Assembly: GCF_014596475.1 (NCBI RefSeq)
Contig: NZ_MECJ01000001.1
Span: forward strand, 62,001 to 126,000
Length of the DNA: 64,000 nucleotides
Source of the DNA: Streptomyces sp. CBMA152
GTDB taxonomy: Bacteria > Actinomycetota > Actinomycetes > Streptomycetales > Streptomycetaceae
Direction of reading: 5' to 3'
Shown: piece after piece, positions 24,130-36,297 of the stretch
Layout: the number at the start of each line of letters is the position of its first letter
Position numbering within the stretch: the stretch's first letter is position 1
Position numbers and translations under genes: made by a program
Notes under the pieces: generated by a model
The model's database searches: none
Told to the model about the DNA's origin: nothing
What the model saw: only the letters and a program-made list of their open reading frames with translations

Positions 24130-24636
24130 ATGACCGTCGAACGCGCCGCAGGCCCTCTGACCGGCACGGAGCGCGAGACGCTGAGGGGGTTCCTCGACTT
24201 CCACCGCGCCACGCTCGCCATGAAGTGCGAGGGCCTGTCCGACGACGAGCTGCGCACCAGGTCGATGCCGCCGTCGACGCTCTCGCTGCTCGGCCTGGTG
24301 CGGCACATGGCGGAGGTGGAACGCACCTGGTTCCGCAAGGTCGTGGCCGGCGAGGACATCACGCTGGTCTACTCGGACGTGAACGACTACCAGGTGGCGT
24401 ACGACGCGAGCAAGGCCACCCGGGAGGACGCCTTCGCGAAGTGGCAGGCCGAGGTCGAGCACGCACGCCGGATCGAGCGCGAGGCCGACTCCCTGGACAC
24501 GGTCGTCCACGCGGCGCGCTGGGACGCCGACGTCTCCCTCCGCCTCGTCATGATGCACGTGACCCTGGAGTACGCACGCCACAACGGCCACGCGGACTTC
24601 CTGCGGGAGGGGATCGACGGGGTGGTCGGGGCATAG
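24130..24636 (+). CDS. DinB/DUF664-family protein
   Basis: 168 residues from ATG 24130, with GAGAGGAA upstream. This is the four-helix-bundle DinB fold with the typical histidine segments LVRHMAEVERTWFRKVV and MMHVTLEYARHNGHADFLRE. The histidines are expected to bind a metal ion. Actinobacterial members include mycothiol- or bacillithiol-dependent enzymes, so a thiol-transfer or detoxification role is possible but not shown. It is divergent from tetR-MFS and shares the palindromic operator region. Confidence 0.88.
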   Translation: MTVERAAGPLTGTERETLRGFLDFHRATLAMKCEGLSDDELRTRSMPPSTLSLLGLVRHMAEVERTWFRKVVAGEDITLVYSDVNDYQVAYDASKATREDAFAKWQAEVEHARRIEREADSLDTVVHAARWDADVSLRLVMMHVTLEYARHNGHADFLREGIDGVVGA

Positions 24637-24640
24637 CGAA

Positions 24641-24662
24641 AAGGGGCCCCGAGGGGCCCCTT
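24641..24662. terminator. Intrinsic terminator between convergent genes
   Basis: The arm AAGGGGCCCC pairs perfectly around a GAG loop, 5 bp after the DinB-like stop and 21 bp from the lepB stop. It can serve both genes. Confidence 0.75.
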
Positions 24663-24682
24663 ACCGTACGGAACTCGCCGGA

Positions 24683-25606
24683 TCAGCGCGCGAGTCGGCG
24701 GCGCCTGCGCACCAGCACGATCGGCAGCGCGCCCAGCAGGCCGAGCGCGGCGGGCGCCGCGGCCGCGGCATGGCCGATGCCCGACTGGTCGAAGGTGCCC
24801 GGCACGCTCAGGGTGTTCAGCCGGTCGAGCGGCCAGGCGATCACCAGCGCGCGTCCGACCACCTTGTCGACCGGCACGGAACCGCCGCCGGGCTGGTCCT
24901 GGTGGTAGCGGGAGTCCGCCGAGTTCTGCCGGTGGTCGCCCATGACCCAGATGCGGCCCTTGGGCACGGTGATCTTGAACTGGCCTTCCTGGTCCGTGCT
25001 GCACGCGGTGTTCCCCGCGAACACGTACGGCTCGTTCAGCGCCTTGCCGTTGACCTTCAGCGGGCCCGCGCCCTTGCACTCCACGGTGTCGCCGCCGACC
25101 GCGACGACCCGCTTGATCAGGTCCTTCTCCTCGGCGGACGGCATCAGACCGACGAAGCTGAGCGCCTTCTGCACCGCGTTGGGCTGCGGGGTCGGCTCGC
25201 CCTGGAGCCAGTTGTTCGGGTCGTGGAAGACGACGACCTCGCCGCGCTCGGGCTCGGAGCCGAACCACGGCGTCAGCTTGTCCACCAGGACCCGGTCACC
25301 GCGCTGGAGCGTGTTCTGCATCGAGTCGGACGGGATCGAGAACGCCTGCACCAGGAACGTCTTGATCAGCAGCGCGAGGACGAGTGCGATACCGATGAGC
25401 AGCGGCAGTTCCTTCCAGAAGGAACGCTGCTTCTTCTCCTTGGCCTCGCCGGGTGCCGGAGATCCCTCGGACCCCATGGGCTCCTTGGGTTCCTGAAGGC
25501 CCTCGGGCCCCTCGAACCCCGCGGGCCGGTCGAGCCCTTCGGGTCCCTGGTGAGGCCGCTCGGCCTCGCCGTGTCCTTCTTGCGCGCCGACCGCCACGTC
25601 CCCCAC
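24683..25606 (-). CDS. lepB: Type I signal peptidase
   Basis: 307 residues from GTG 25606 (GAGGGAG at good spacing); GTGs at 25612 and 25597 are alternatives. A cytosolic Gly/Glu/Pro-rich N-terminal extension of about 60 residues carries the partial repeats GFEGPEGLQEPKEP. A membrane span (about 67-88) leads to the catalytic serine in SIPSDSMQNTL (about S95), followed by RGDRVLVDK, the catalytic lysine in LIKRVVAVGGDTVE and the box GRIWVMGDHRQNSADSR. A second C-terminal span (ALGLLGALPIVLV) ends in RRRRR. It removes signal peptides from Sec and Tat exports at the outer membrane face. Confidence 0.94.
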   Translation of the reverse strand: MGDVAVGAQEGHGEAERPHQGPEGLDRPAGFEGPEGLQEPKEPMGSEGSPAPGEAKEKKQRSFWKELPLLIGIALVLALLIKTFLVQAFSIPSDSMQNTLQRGDRVLVDKLTPWFGSEPERGEVVVFHDPNNWLQGEPTPQPNAVQKALSFVGLMPSAEEKDLIKRVVAVGGDTVECKGAGPLKVNGKALNEPYVFAGNTACSTDQEGQFKITVPKGRIWVMGDHRQNSADSRYHQDQPGGGSVPVDKVVGRALVIAWPLDRLNTLSVPGTFDQSGIGHAAAAAPAALGLLGALPIVLVRRRRRLAR

Positions 25607-25725
25607 GTCCACTCCCTCACCGCCGAAGGGACCATGGTCGCACGAAACGGGCGCCGCTGATCGACATCGCGGCGCACACCATCCGTACGGGGCACACGCG
25701 GCGCGTACACCCCGTACGGGCGGAA

Positions 25726-27165
<1,440 letters not shown>

Positions 27166-27187
27166 TCACAAGGGGAATTCCGAAGGG

Positions 27188-27214
27188 TGGATATGCGTCG
27201 TCTGGATATGCGTC
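27188..27214 (-). promoter_or_regulatory. Candidate ArgR box pair upstream of argH
   Basis: On the minus strand GACGCATATCCA occurs twice with a 15-base period, 35 bp before argH. The shared GCATA core also appears upstream of argG and argC. Confidence 0.5.
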
Positions 27215-27246
27215 CGCCTCCCCGCCGCGGAGGAACGGGGAGGCGG
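27214..27246 (-). terminator. Terminator downstream of argG
   Basis: The arm CCGCCTCCCCG pairs perfectly around an 11-nt loop, 20 bp after the argG stop. This supports separate transcription of argG and argH. Confidence 0.65.
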
Positions 27247-27265
27247 CACGTACAACGAGTCGTCG

Positions 27266-28459
27266 TTACGCGAGGTCGCGCCTGGCGGCGATCTTCGACG
27301 AGAGGCCGAAGATCTCGATGAAGCCCTGCGCCTTGGACTGGTCGAAGGTGTCGCCCGAGTCGTAGGTGGCGAGGTTGAAGTCGTACAGCGACTCCTCGGA
27401 CTTCCGGCCGGTGACGACGGCGCGGCCACCGTGCAGGGTCATCCGGATGTCGCCGGTGACGTGCTGGTTGGCCTCGTTGATGAAGCCGTCCAGGGCGCGC
27501 TTGAGCGGGGAGAACCAGAGGCCGTCGTAGACCATCTCGCCCCAGCGCTGCTCGACCTGCCGCTTGTAGCGGGCCAGTTCGCGCTCGACGGTGACGTTCT
27601 CCAGCTCCTGGTGGGCGGTGATCAGCGCGATCGCGCCCGGCGCCTCGTACACCTCACGGGACTTGATGCCGACGAGCCGGTCCTCGACCATGTCGATCCG
27701 GCCGATGCCCTGGGCACCCGCCCGCACGTTGAGCTGCTGGATCGCCTGGAGCACGGTGACGGGCTTGCCGTCGATGGCGACCGGGACGCCCTCCTTGAAG
27801 GAGATGACGACCTCGTCGGCCTCACGCGGCTCGGCCGGGTTCGAGGTGTACTCGTAGATGTCCTCGATCGGCGCGTTCCAGATGTCCTCCAGGAAGCCGG
27901 TCTCGACGGCCCGCCCGAAGACGTTCTGGTCGATCGAGTACGGCGACTTCTTGGTGGTGGCGATGGGGAGGTTCTTCGCCTCGCAGAAGGCGATCGCCTT
28001 GTCCCGGGTCATCGCGTAGTCACGGACCGGGGCGATGCACTTCAGGTCCGGCCCGAGCGCCGCGATACCGGCCTCGAAACGCACCTGGTCGTTGCCCTTG
28101 CCGGTGCAGCCGTGGGCGACGATGCCGGCGTTGTGCTTCTTGGCGGCGGCCACCAGGTGCTTGACGATGGTCGGCCGCGACAGGGCGGAGACCAGCGGGT
28201 AGCGGTCCATGTAGAGGGCGTTGGCCTTGATCGCCGGGAGGCAGTACTCGTCGGCGAACTCGTCCTTCGCGTCCGCGACCTCGGCCTCGACGGCACCGCA
28301 GGCGAGCGCGCGCTTGCGGATGACGTCCAGGTCCTCGCCGCCCTGGCCGACGTCCACGGCAACGGCGATGACCTCGGCGCCCGTCTCCTCGGCGATCCAG
28401 CCGATGGCGACGGAGGTGTCCAGACCGCCCGAGTAGGCGAGTACGACGCGCTCGGTCAC
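27266..28459 (-). CDS. argG: Argininosuccinate synthase
   Basis: 397 residues from GTG 28459, six bases after AAGGAGAAA. ATP-pyrophosphatase loop [16 protein letters not shown]; other conserved blocks are [23 protein letters not shown]-like [16 protein letters not shown] and [19 protein letters not shown]. It joins citrulline and aspartate with ATP. The length is normal for type I enzymes. It is a separate unit from argCJBDR, with an ArgR-box-like element at 28488-28507. Confidence 0.97.
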   Translation of the reverse strand: MTERVVLAYSGGLDTSVAIGWIAEETGAEVIAVAVDVGQGGEDLDVIRKRALACGAVEAEVADAKDEFADEYCLPAIKANALYMDRYPLVSALSRPTIVKHLVAAAKKHNAGIVAHGCTGKGNDQVRFEAGIAALGPDLKCIAPVRDYAMTRDKAIAFCEAKNLPIATTKKSPYSIDQNVFGRAVETGFLEDIWNAPIEDIYEYTSNPAEPREADEVVISFKEGVPVAIDGKPVTVLQAIQQLNVRAGAQGIGRIDMVEDRLVGIKSREVYEAPGAIALITAHQELENVTVERELARYKRQVEQRWGEMVYDGLWFSPLKRALDGFINEANQHVTGDIRMTLHGGRAVVTGRKSEESLYDFNLATYDSGDTFDQSKAQGFIEIFGLSSKIAARRDLA

Positions 28460-28487
28460 GGGTTTCTCCTTACGGTGCATTCGGTGA

Positions 28488-28507
28488 TGGGTATAACTAT
28501 GCAGTCG
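28488..28507 (-). promoter_or_regulatory. Candidate ArgR box upstream of argG
   Basis: On the minus strand ACTGCATAGTTATACCCA lies about 30-50 bp before the argG start. It is an AT-rich island in very GC-rich DNA and shares the TGCATAG core with the argC region. Confidence 0.5.
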
Positions 28508-28663
28508 ACCGTATGTTTTGTCAATGCGGGGGGAGGGAGTGGTTCCGGAAGGGATTCGGGACATCGGAAACGCCGGTCGGACGGCCCACCCCGCCACGCG
28601 GCCGGGGTAACGTTTCGGCCCCCTGAGAGGACGTCAGCGGGCGGGCCGCGTACGGTCTCCGCC

Positions 28664-29380
28664 ATGATGCGTACCGCTCTCGCGCTGAGCGCTGCCCTGC
28701 TCGCGCTCGCGACCCCGGCCGCCACGGCCGACTCCGCCCACCCGTTCCCTTCCACGCACCTGCCCCACCGGATGGCGGACACCGGCGGCGGCACCCAGCT
28801 GATCACCGCAGAGGCCCCGGCCCCGGGCTCCACCACGGGCCGGGTGACCTGGTGGACCAAGCGCGGCCCGCTGTGGGTGCTGTCGGGCTGGACCGAGGCG
28901 CGGTTCGGCGCGAACGGGCTGGTCGAGGGCGGTTCCCGCAAGCAGGGCACCAGCACGACACCGACCGGTCTGTACGACCTGCCGTACGCGTTCGGCACCG
29001 AGTCCGCGCCCTACGGCACCCGGTACAGCTACCGCCACGCCACCGACAAGTCCTGGTGGTGCGAGGACAACGCCTCCAAGGCGTACAACCGCTGGGTGGA
29101 GGGCCTGCCGGGCGACTGCCGGGCGAGCGAGTCGGAGCGGATCACGGCGTTCGCGGAGCAGTACTCGCACGCCATGGTGATCGGCTTCAACTACGACCAG
29201 CCGGTGCGGGGCCGTGGCGCGGGGATCTTCCTGCACGTCAACGGCCGCGGTTCGACGGCCGGTTGCGTATCGGTCCCGCCGTACGCGATGGCCCGCATCC
29301 TGGCCTGGGCCGACCCGGCCAAGCACCCCCACATCGCGATCGGCACCGCGTCGGGTCCGACGGCGATCACGCGGTACTAG
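28664..29380 (+). CDS. Secreted L,D-transpeptidase (YkuD/ErfK family)
   Basis: 238 residues from ATG 28664 (ATG 28667 is possible). The signal peptide RTALALSAALLALATPAATA ends in an A-x-A-like site. The catalytic region runs IFLHVNGRGSTAGCVSVPPY: a His upstream and the nucleophilic Cys within TAGCVSV, matching the spacing of the family's His and Cys. KQGTSTTPTGLYDLPYAFG is also typical of the fold. It should form 3-3 cross-links or anchor proteins in peptidoglycan. It is divergent from argG with a 204-bp gap. Confidence 0.85.
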   Translation: MMRTALALSAALLALATPAATADSAHPFPSTHLPHRMADTGGGTQLITAEAPAPGSTTGRVTWWTKRGPLWVLSGWTEARFGANGLVEGGSRKQGTSTTPTGLYDLPYAFGTESAPYGTRYSYRHATDKSWWCEDNASKAYNRWVEGLPGDCRASESERITAFAEQYSHAMVIGFNYDQPVRGRGAGIFLHVNGRGSTAGCVSVPPYAMARILAWADPAKHPHIAIGTASGPTAITRY

Positions 29381-29386
29381 ACGACA

Positions 29387-29422
29387 AAGGGGCGGGCGCC
29401 GGATTCCCGGCGCCCGCCCCTT
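29387..29422. terminator. Terminator between Ldt gene and argR
   Basis: Perfect 16-bp stem (arm AAGGGGCGGGCGCCGG) with an ATTC loop, between two convergent genes, and symmetrical enough for both strands. Confidence 0.85.
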
Positions 29423-29436
29423 CGCTCACCACTGAC

Positions 29437-29976
29437 CTACCGGTCGTTCTGCGCCAGCCGCAGCAAATGGTCCGCCAGGGCCTGGCCGCCGCTGGGGTCG
29501 CGGCTGATCAGCATCAGGGTGTCGTCGCCCGCGATCGTGCCCAGGATGTCGTGGAGTTCTGCCTGGTCGATGGCCGAGGCCAGGAACTGGGCCGCGCCCG
29601 GGGGCGTACGCAGGACCACCAGGTTGGCCGAGGCCTCCGCGGAGATCAGGAGCTCCGCGGAGAGCCGGCGCATCCGCTCCTCCTTGGCCGACTCGCCGAG
29701 CGGCGCCTTGGGGGTGCGGAAGCCGCCCTCGCTGGGCACCGCGTAGATCAGCTCGCCGCCGGTGTTGCGGATCTTCACCGCGCCCAGTTCGTCGAGGTCG
29801 CGGGAGAGCGTCGCCTGGGTGACGCTCAGCCCGTCGTCCGCGAGCAGCTTGGCCAGCTGGCTCTGGGACCGCACCGGCTGCCGGTTGAGGATGTCCACGA
29901 TCCGGCGGTGGCGGGCGGTGCGGGTCTGCGGTACGGCGGGGCCGCCCGGCTCGAAGTCCTGCGCCTCGTCGGTCAT
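29437..29976 (-). CDS. argR: Arginine repressor
   Basis: 179 residues. The N-terminal winged helix is [20 protein letters not shown] plus [14 protein letters not shown]. The C-terminal domain for hexamerisation and arginine binding has [20 protein letters not shown]. It starts seven bases after argD and ends the argCJBDR operon, so it represses its own operon. The likely targets in the window are the three GCATA-type sites upstream of argC, argG and argH. It has an N-terminal acidic extension of about 18 residues. Confidence 0.96.
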   Translation of the reverse strand: MTDEAQDFEPGGPAVPQTRTARHRRIVDILNRQPVRSQSQLAKLLADDGLSVTQATLSRDLDELGAVKIRNTGGELIYAVPSEGGFRTPKAPLGESAKEERMRRLSAELLISAEASANLVVLRTPPGAAQFLASAIDQAELHDILGTIAGDDTLMLISRDPSGGQALADHLLRLAQNDR

Positions 29977-29983
29977 CGTCGTC

Positions 29984-31177
29984 TCATTCTCCGGATCGTC
30001 CGTCCCCGTTGGTCACCGCGTCGAGGATGCCGGGCAGCGCCCGGAGGAACGCGTCCACCTCCGCGTCACCGATGATCAGCGGCGGCATGAGCCGTACGAC
30101 ATCGGGGGCGGGCACGTTGACCAGGAAGCCGGCATCCTGAGCCGCCTGCTGCACCTGGGCAGCCACGGGCTCGGTGAGCACGATACCCAGCAGCAGGCCC
30201 GCACCACGGACATGGGAGACCGACGGGTGCGCCAGCGCCTCGATCCCGCCGCTCAGCCGCTCGCCGGTGCGCCGCACCCCGTCGAGGAATCCATCGGCCC
30301 CCAGCGTGTCCAGGACGGCGAGTCCGGCCGCGCACGCCACCGGGTTCCCGCCGAAGGTCGTGCCGTGCTGGCCGGGCTTGAGCAGCTCGGCGGCCCGCCC
30401 GAAGGCGACGGTCGCGCCGATGGGCAGCCCGCCGCCAAGCCCCTTGGCCAGGGTGACGAGATCGGGCTCGACACCCTCGTGGCGCTGGTACGCGAACCAC
30501 GCGCCGGTCCGCCCGATGCCGGTCTGCACCTCGTCGAGGACGAGCAGCGTGCCGGTCGCGGCGGTGATCTCCCTGGCGGCCCGCAGATAGCCCTCGGGCG
30601 GCACCACGACGCCGTTCTCGCCCTGGATGGGCTCGATGACCATCAGCGCGGTCTCCTCGGTCACCGCGGCCCGCAGCGCCTCGACGTCCCCGTACGGCAC
30701 ATGCGTGACATCGCCGGGCAGTGGCCGGAACGGCTCCTGCTTCTTCGGCTGGCCGGTCAGCGCGAGCGCGCCCATGGTCCGGCCGTGGAAGCCGCCGTGG
30801 GTGGCGACCATGTGCGTACGCCCGGTCAGCCGGCCGATCTTGAACGCGCCCTCGTTGGCCTCGGCGCCCGAGTTGCAGAAGTAGACCCGGCCCGGCCGCC
30901 CGAAGAGCTGGATCAGCCGCTCGGCGAGCGCCACCGGCGGCTCGGCGAGGTACAGGTTGGAGACATGGCCGAGCGAGGCGATCTGCCGCGACACGGCCTC
31001 GACGACGGCCGGGTGGGCGTGGCCGAGCGCGTTCACCGCGATGCCGCCGACGAAGTCGGTGTACGCGGTACCGTCCGCGTCCCAGACGGTGGCGCCCTCG
31101 CCGCGTACCAGCGCGAGCTTCGGCGTGCCGTAGTTGTCCGCCATCACCTGCTGCCAGCGCTGTGCGAGGCCGCTCAT
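29984..31177 (-). CDS. argD: Acetylornithine aminotransferase
   Basis: 397 residues. Class III PLP aminotransferase: [32 protein letters not shown] and the PLP lysine in [19 protein letters not shown], then [19 protein letters not shown]. It converts N-acetylglutamate semialdehyde to N-acetylornithine. The ATG overlaps the argB stop (ATGA). The same fold also serves as ornithine aminotransferase, but the operon fixes the role. Confidence 0.96.
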   Translation of the reverse strand: MSGLAQRWQQVMADNYGTPKLALVRGEGATVWDADGTAYTDFVGGIAVNALGHAHPAVVEAVSRQIASLGHVSNLYLAEPPVALAERLIQLFGRPGRVYFCNSGAEANEGAFKIGRLTGRTHMVATHGGFHGRTMGALALTGQPKKQEPFRPLPGDVTHVPYGDVEALRAAVTEETALMVIEPIQGENGVVVPPEGYLRAAREITAATGTLLVLDEVQTGIGRTGAWFAYQRHEGVEPDLVTLAKGLGGGLPIGATVAFGRAAELLKPGQHGTTFGGNPVACAAGLAVLDTLGADGFLDGVRRTGERLSGGIEALAHPSVSHVRGAGLLLGIVLTEPVAAQVQQAAQDAGFLVNVPAPDVVRLMPPLIIGDAEVDAFLRALPGILDAVTNGDGRSGE

Positions 31178-32069
31178 GATTCCCCCTGTCCGTCCGGCAC
31201 GACCATCGTGCCGATGCCGTCGTTGGTGAAGATCTCCAGAAGGATGGAGTGCTGGACGCGGCCGTCGATCACGCGCGCGGTGGTGACGCCGTTGCGCACG
31301 GCGAACAGACAGCCCTCCATCTTCGGCACCATCCCGCTGGAGAGGTCGGGCAGCAGCCGCTCCAGCTGGCTGGCGGTGAGCCTGCTGATGACCTCGTCGC
31401 TGTGCGGCCAGTCCTCGTACAGCCCCTCGACGTCGGTCAGGACCATCAGGGTCTCGGCGCCCAGCGCAGCCGCAAGTGCCGCAGCCGCCGTATCAGCATT
31501 GACGTTGTAGACATGTCCGTCGTCCTGGGAACGGGCGATCGAGGAGATGACCGGGATCCGGCCGTCCGCGAGCAGCGCCTCGATGGCGCCGGTGTCGATC
31601 GCGGTGATCTGCCCGACCCGGCCGATGTCGACGAGCTCGCCGTCGATCTCGGGCCGGTGCTGGGTGGCGGTTATCGTGTGCGCGTCCTCGCCGGTCATAC
31701 CGACGGCGAGCGGACCGTGCTGGTTGAGCAGCCCGACGAGCTCGCGCTGGACCTGCCCGGCGAGCACCATCCGTACGACGTCCATCGCCTCCGGGGTCGT
31801 CACCCGCAGCCCGGCCTTGAACTCGCTGACCAGGCCGTGCCTGTCTAGCTGGGCGCTGATCTGGGGGCCGCCGCCGTGCACCACGACGGGCTTGAGGCCG
31901 GCGTGCCGCAGGAAGACGACGTCCTGGGCGAAGGCGGCTTTGAGCTCCTCGTCGACCATGGCGTTGCCGCCGAACTTGATGACGACGGTCTTGCCGTGGT
32001 GCCGGGTCAGCCAGGGCAGCGCCTCGATGAGGATCTGTGCCTTGGGGAGCGCGGTGTGCTTGCGGGTGC

Positions 32070-32073
<4 letters not shown>
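31174..32073 (-). CDS. argB: Acetylglutamate kinase
   Basis: 299 residues from ATG 32073, which overlaps the argJ stop (ATGA). The amino-acid-kinase fold has [40 protein letters not shown] and [20 protein letters not shown]. The N-terminal helix [20 protein letters not shown] matches the extension found in arginine-sensitive hexameric enzymes, so feedback inhibition is likely. It phosphorylates N-acetylglutamate. Confidence 0.96.
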
Positions 32074-34312
<2,239 letters not shown>

Positions 34313-34348
34313 GGTCATCGGGCGCGCCCACGCGGTGGGGCCGCAGAA

Positions 34349-34388
34349 CGACACGACCCGCGCCACTGAAGGGGCGCGGGTCGTGTCG
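34349..34388 (-). terminator. Terminator downstream of the DUF5997 gene
   Basis: A perfect 16-bp stem (arm CGACACGACCCGCGCC) around an 8-nt loop, 25 bp after the DUF5997 stop. It insulates argC from upstream transcription. Confidence 0.8.
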
Positions 34389-34412
34389 GGGTTCCGGAGT
34401 TCCGGAGGGCAC

Positions 34413-34805
34413 TCAGTCGTTCTTGGCCGCGCGCTCCGCGTTCCGCTTCTTGATGCGGACCGTCTCCGCGCGCACCTCCGACTGGGTGGCGCGCTCCTTC
34501 TGGAGCCACTCGGGGCTCTCCTGCTTGAGGGCCTCGATCTGGTCGGTGGTGAGGGGCTCGGTGATTCCGCCCCGGGCCAGGCCCGCGATGGAGATGCCGA
34601 GCTTCTCCGCGACCACCGGGCGGGGGTGCGGGCCGGTGCGGCGCAGCTCCTGGAGCCACTGGGGCGGGTCGGCCTGGAGCGCACTCAGCTCGTTGCGCGA
34701 GACGACACCCTCCTGGAACTCCGCGGGGGTGGCTTCGAGGTACACACCCAGCTTCTTCGCCGCGGTGGCGGGCTTCATCGTCTGGGTGGTCTTGTGCGAC
34801 GTCAT
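34413..34805 (-). CDS. DUF5997-family protein
   Basis: 130 residues. Recognised from memory as the actinobacterial DUF5997 type: AATAKKLGVYLEATP-like start (here PATAAKKLGVYLEATPAEFQ), then SRNELSALQADPPQWLQELR and GGITEPLTTDQIEALKQESP, ending in a lysine/arginine-rich tail. Two related helical segments, each with an L-x-A-L-(Q/K) and W-L-Q element, suggest an internal duplication. Function unknown. It is divergent from the LysR-domain gene with only 58 bp between them, so the pair probably works or is regulated together. Confidence 0.75.
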   Translation of the reverse strand: MTSHKTTQTMKPATAAKKLGVYLEATPAEFQEGVVSRNELSALQADPPQWLQELRRTGPHPRPVVAEKLGISIAGLARGGITEPLTTDQIEALKQESPEWLQKERATQSEVRAETVRIKKRNAERAAKND

Positions 34806-34863
34806 GGTGTCAAGGGTAGCGAGCGTGTGCGATGCCGCCGACCACGACCGGTAACCTGGCCCA

Positions 34864-35628
34864 GTGACAGGCTCCGAAGTTCCCCCCTCTTTCCGGCTCG
34901 CCTACGTCCCTGGCGTGACGCCGACGAAGTGGGTGCGCATCTGGAACGAGCGGCTGCCCGACATCCCGCTGACCCTGGTCGCCGTGCCCGCGGCCGAGGT
35001 GTTCGAGCTGCTGCGCGGCGGCGGCGCCGACGCCGGTTTCGTACGGCTGCCGGTCGACCGTACGGACCTGAGCGCGATCCCCCTCTACACCGAGACGACC
35101 GTCGTGGTGATCCCCAAGGATCACGCGATGGCCGCCGTGGAGGAGGTCGCGGCCGAGGAGCTGGCCGACGAGGTTGTGCTGCATCCGCTCGACGACACCC
35201 TCGACTGGGAGCGTCCGCCGGGTCAGCCCGCCTTCGAGCGCCCGGCCACCACGGAGGACGCCGTGGAGCTGGTGGCGGCGGGCATCGGGCTCCTCGTCGT
35301 GCCGCAGTCGCTCGCCCGGCTGTACCACCGCAAGGACCTCACCTACCGGACGCTCACGGGCACCCCGGAGTCGCGGATCGCCCTGTCGTGGCCCGAGGAC
35401 AAGACGACCGACCTGGTGGAGGACTTCATCGGGATCGTCCGGGGGCGGACCGTCAACAGCTCCCGTGGCCGCAAGCCCGCCCCGGAGCAGTCCAAGGCGA
35501 AGCCCCCGGCCAAGCGCAAGCCCGCGGCCGGGAAGGCGACCACGAAGTCCGGCGGCAGGCCCGTCGGCAAGAAGGCCGCGAAGGGCGCCAAGGGTGCGAA
35601 GCCCGGCAAGCCCCGCGGACGCCGGTAG
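34864..35628 (+). CDS. LysR-type substrate-binding domain protein lacking the DNA-binding helix-turn-helix
   Basis: 254 residues from GTG 34864; TAACCT ends six bases before it, so the mRNA is probably leaderless. Residues about 10-190 are a LysR effector domain: SFRLAYVPGVTPTKWVRIWN, VFELLRGGGADAGFVRLPV, VVVIPKDHAMAAVEEVAAEE and VELVAAGIGLLVVPQSLARL. There is no N-terminal winged helix. Instead a Lys/Ala/Pro/Gly-rich tail (about 195-254, such as KPPAKRKPAAGKATTKSGGR) resembles histone H1-like tails and might bind nucleic acid. It may work with the divergent DUF5997 protein. The regulatory role is inferred only. Confidence 0.8.
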   Translation: MTGSEVPPSFRLAYVPGVTPTKWVRIWNERLPDIPLTLVAVPAAEVFELLRGGGADAGFVRLPVDRTDLSAIPLYTETTVVVIPKDHAMAAVEEVAAEELADEVVLHPLDDTLDWERPPGQPAFERPATTEDAVELVAAGIGLLVVPQSLARLYHRKDLTYRTLTGTPESRIALSWPEDKTTDLVEDFIGIVRGRTVNSSRGRKPAPEQSKAKPPAKRKPAAGKATTKSGGRPVGKKAAKGAKGAKPGKPRGRR

Positions 35629-35634
35629 TCCCCC

Positions 35635-36297
35635 TCAGTACCCCGTCGGCCGGACCAGCCCCGTCTCGTACGCGAACACCGCCGCCTGCGTCCGGTCCCG
35701 CAGGTTCAGTTTCACCAGCATGCGGCTGACATGGGTCTTCACCGTCTGCTCCGCCACCAGCAGCCGGGCCGCGATCTCCGCGTTGGACAGGCCCTGGGCG
35801 ATCAGGGACAGGACCTCCGTCTCGCGTTCGGTCAGGGCGCCGACGCGGTCCTTGAGCGGGGCCCGGGGGCCTGCCGTCGTCCGGGAGAACTCCGCTATCA
35901 GGCGCTTGGTGATGTTCGGGGCGAGCAGTGCGTCCCCGGCCGCCACCACCCGTACCGCCTGGGCGAGTTCGGCGGCCGAGGCGTCCTTGAGGAGGAAGCC
36001 GGAGGCGCCCGCGCGCAGGGCGTCGTACACGTACTCGTCCAGGTCGAACGTCGTCAGGATCAGCACCTTGACCGAGGATTCGCTGGTCACCCGGCTGGTC
36101 GCCTCGATGCCGCCGACGCCGGGCATGCGGATGTCCATCAGGACGACGTCCGGGGCGAGTTCGGCGACCTTGGCCACCGCGTCGAGGCCGTCGACGGCCT
36201 GGCCGACGACCTCGATGCCGGGCTCGGCGTTGAGCAGTACCGTGAAGCCCTGACGGACCATCATCTGGTCGTCGGCGATCAGGACGCGGATGGTCAT
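35635..36297 (-). CDS. NarL/LuxR-family response regulator
   Basis: 220 residues. The receiver domain begins IRVLIADDQMMVRQGFTVLL, with phosphoacceptor Asp in PDVVLMDIRMPGVGGIEA, the Thr in VLILTTFDLDEYV and the Lys in FLLKDASAAEL. The LuxR helix-turn-helix is LTERETEVLSLIAQGLSNAE plus IAARLLVAEQTVKTHVSRML. The ATG overlaps the kinase stop by four bases. It is the last gene of a four-gene operon with the kinase, a membrane acyltransferase and a secreted hydrolase, so those may be under its control. Confidence 0.95.
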   Translation of the reverse strand: MTIRVLIADDQMMVRQGFTVLLNAEPGIEVVGQAVDGLDAVAKVAELAPDVVLMDIRMPGVGGIEATSRVTSESSVKVLILTTFDLDEYVYDALRAGASGFLLKDASAAELAQAVRVVAAGDALLAPNITKRLIAEFSRTTAGPRAPLKDRVGALTERETEVLSLIAQGLSNAEIAARLLVAEQTVKTHVSRMLVKLNLRDRTQAAVFAYETGLVRPTGY

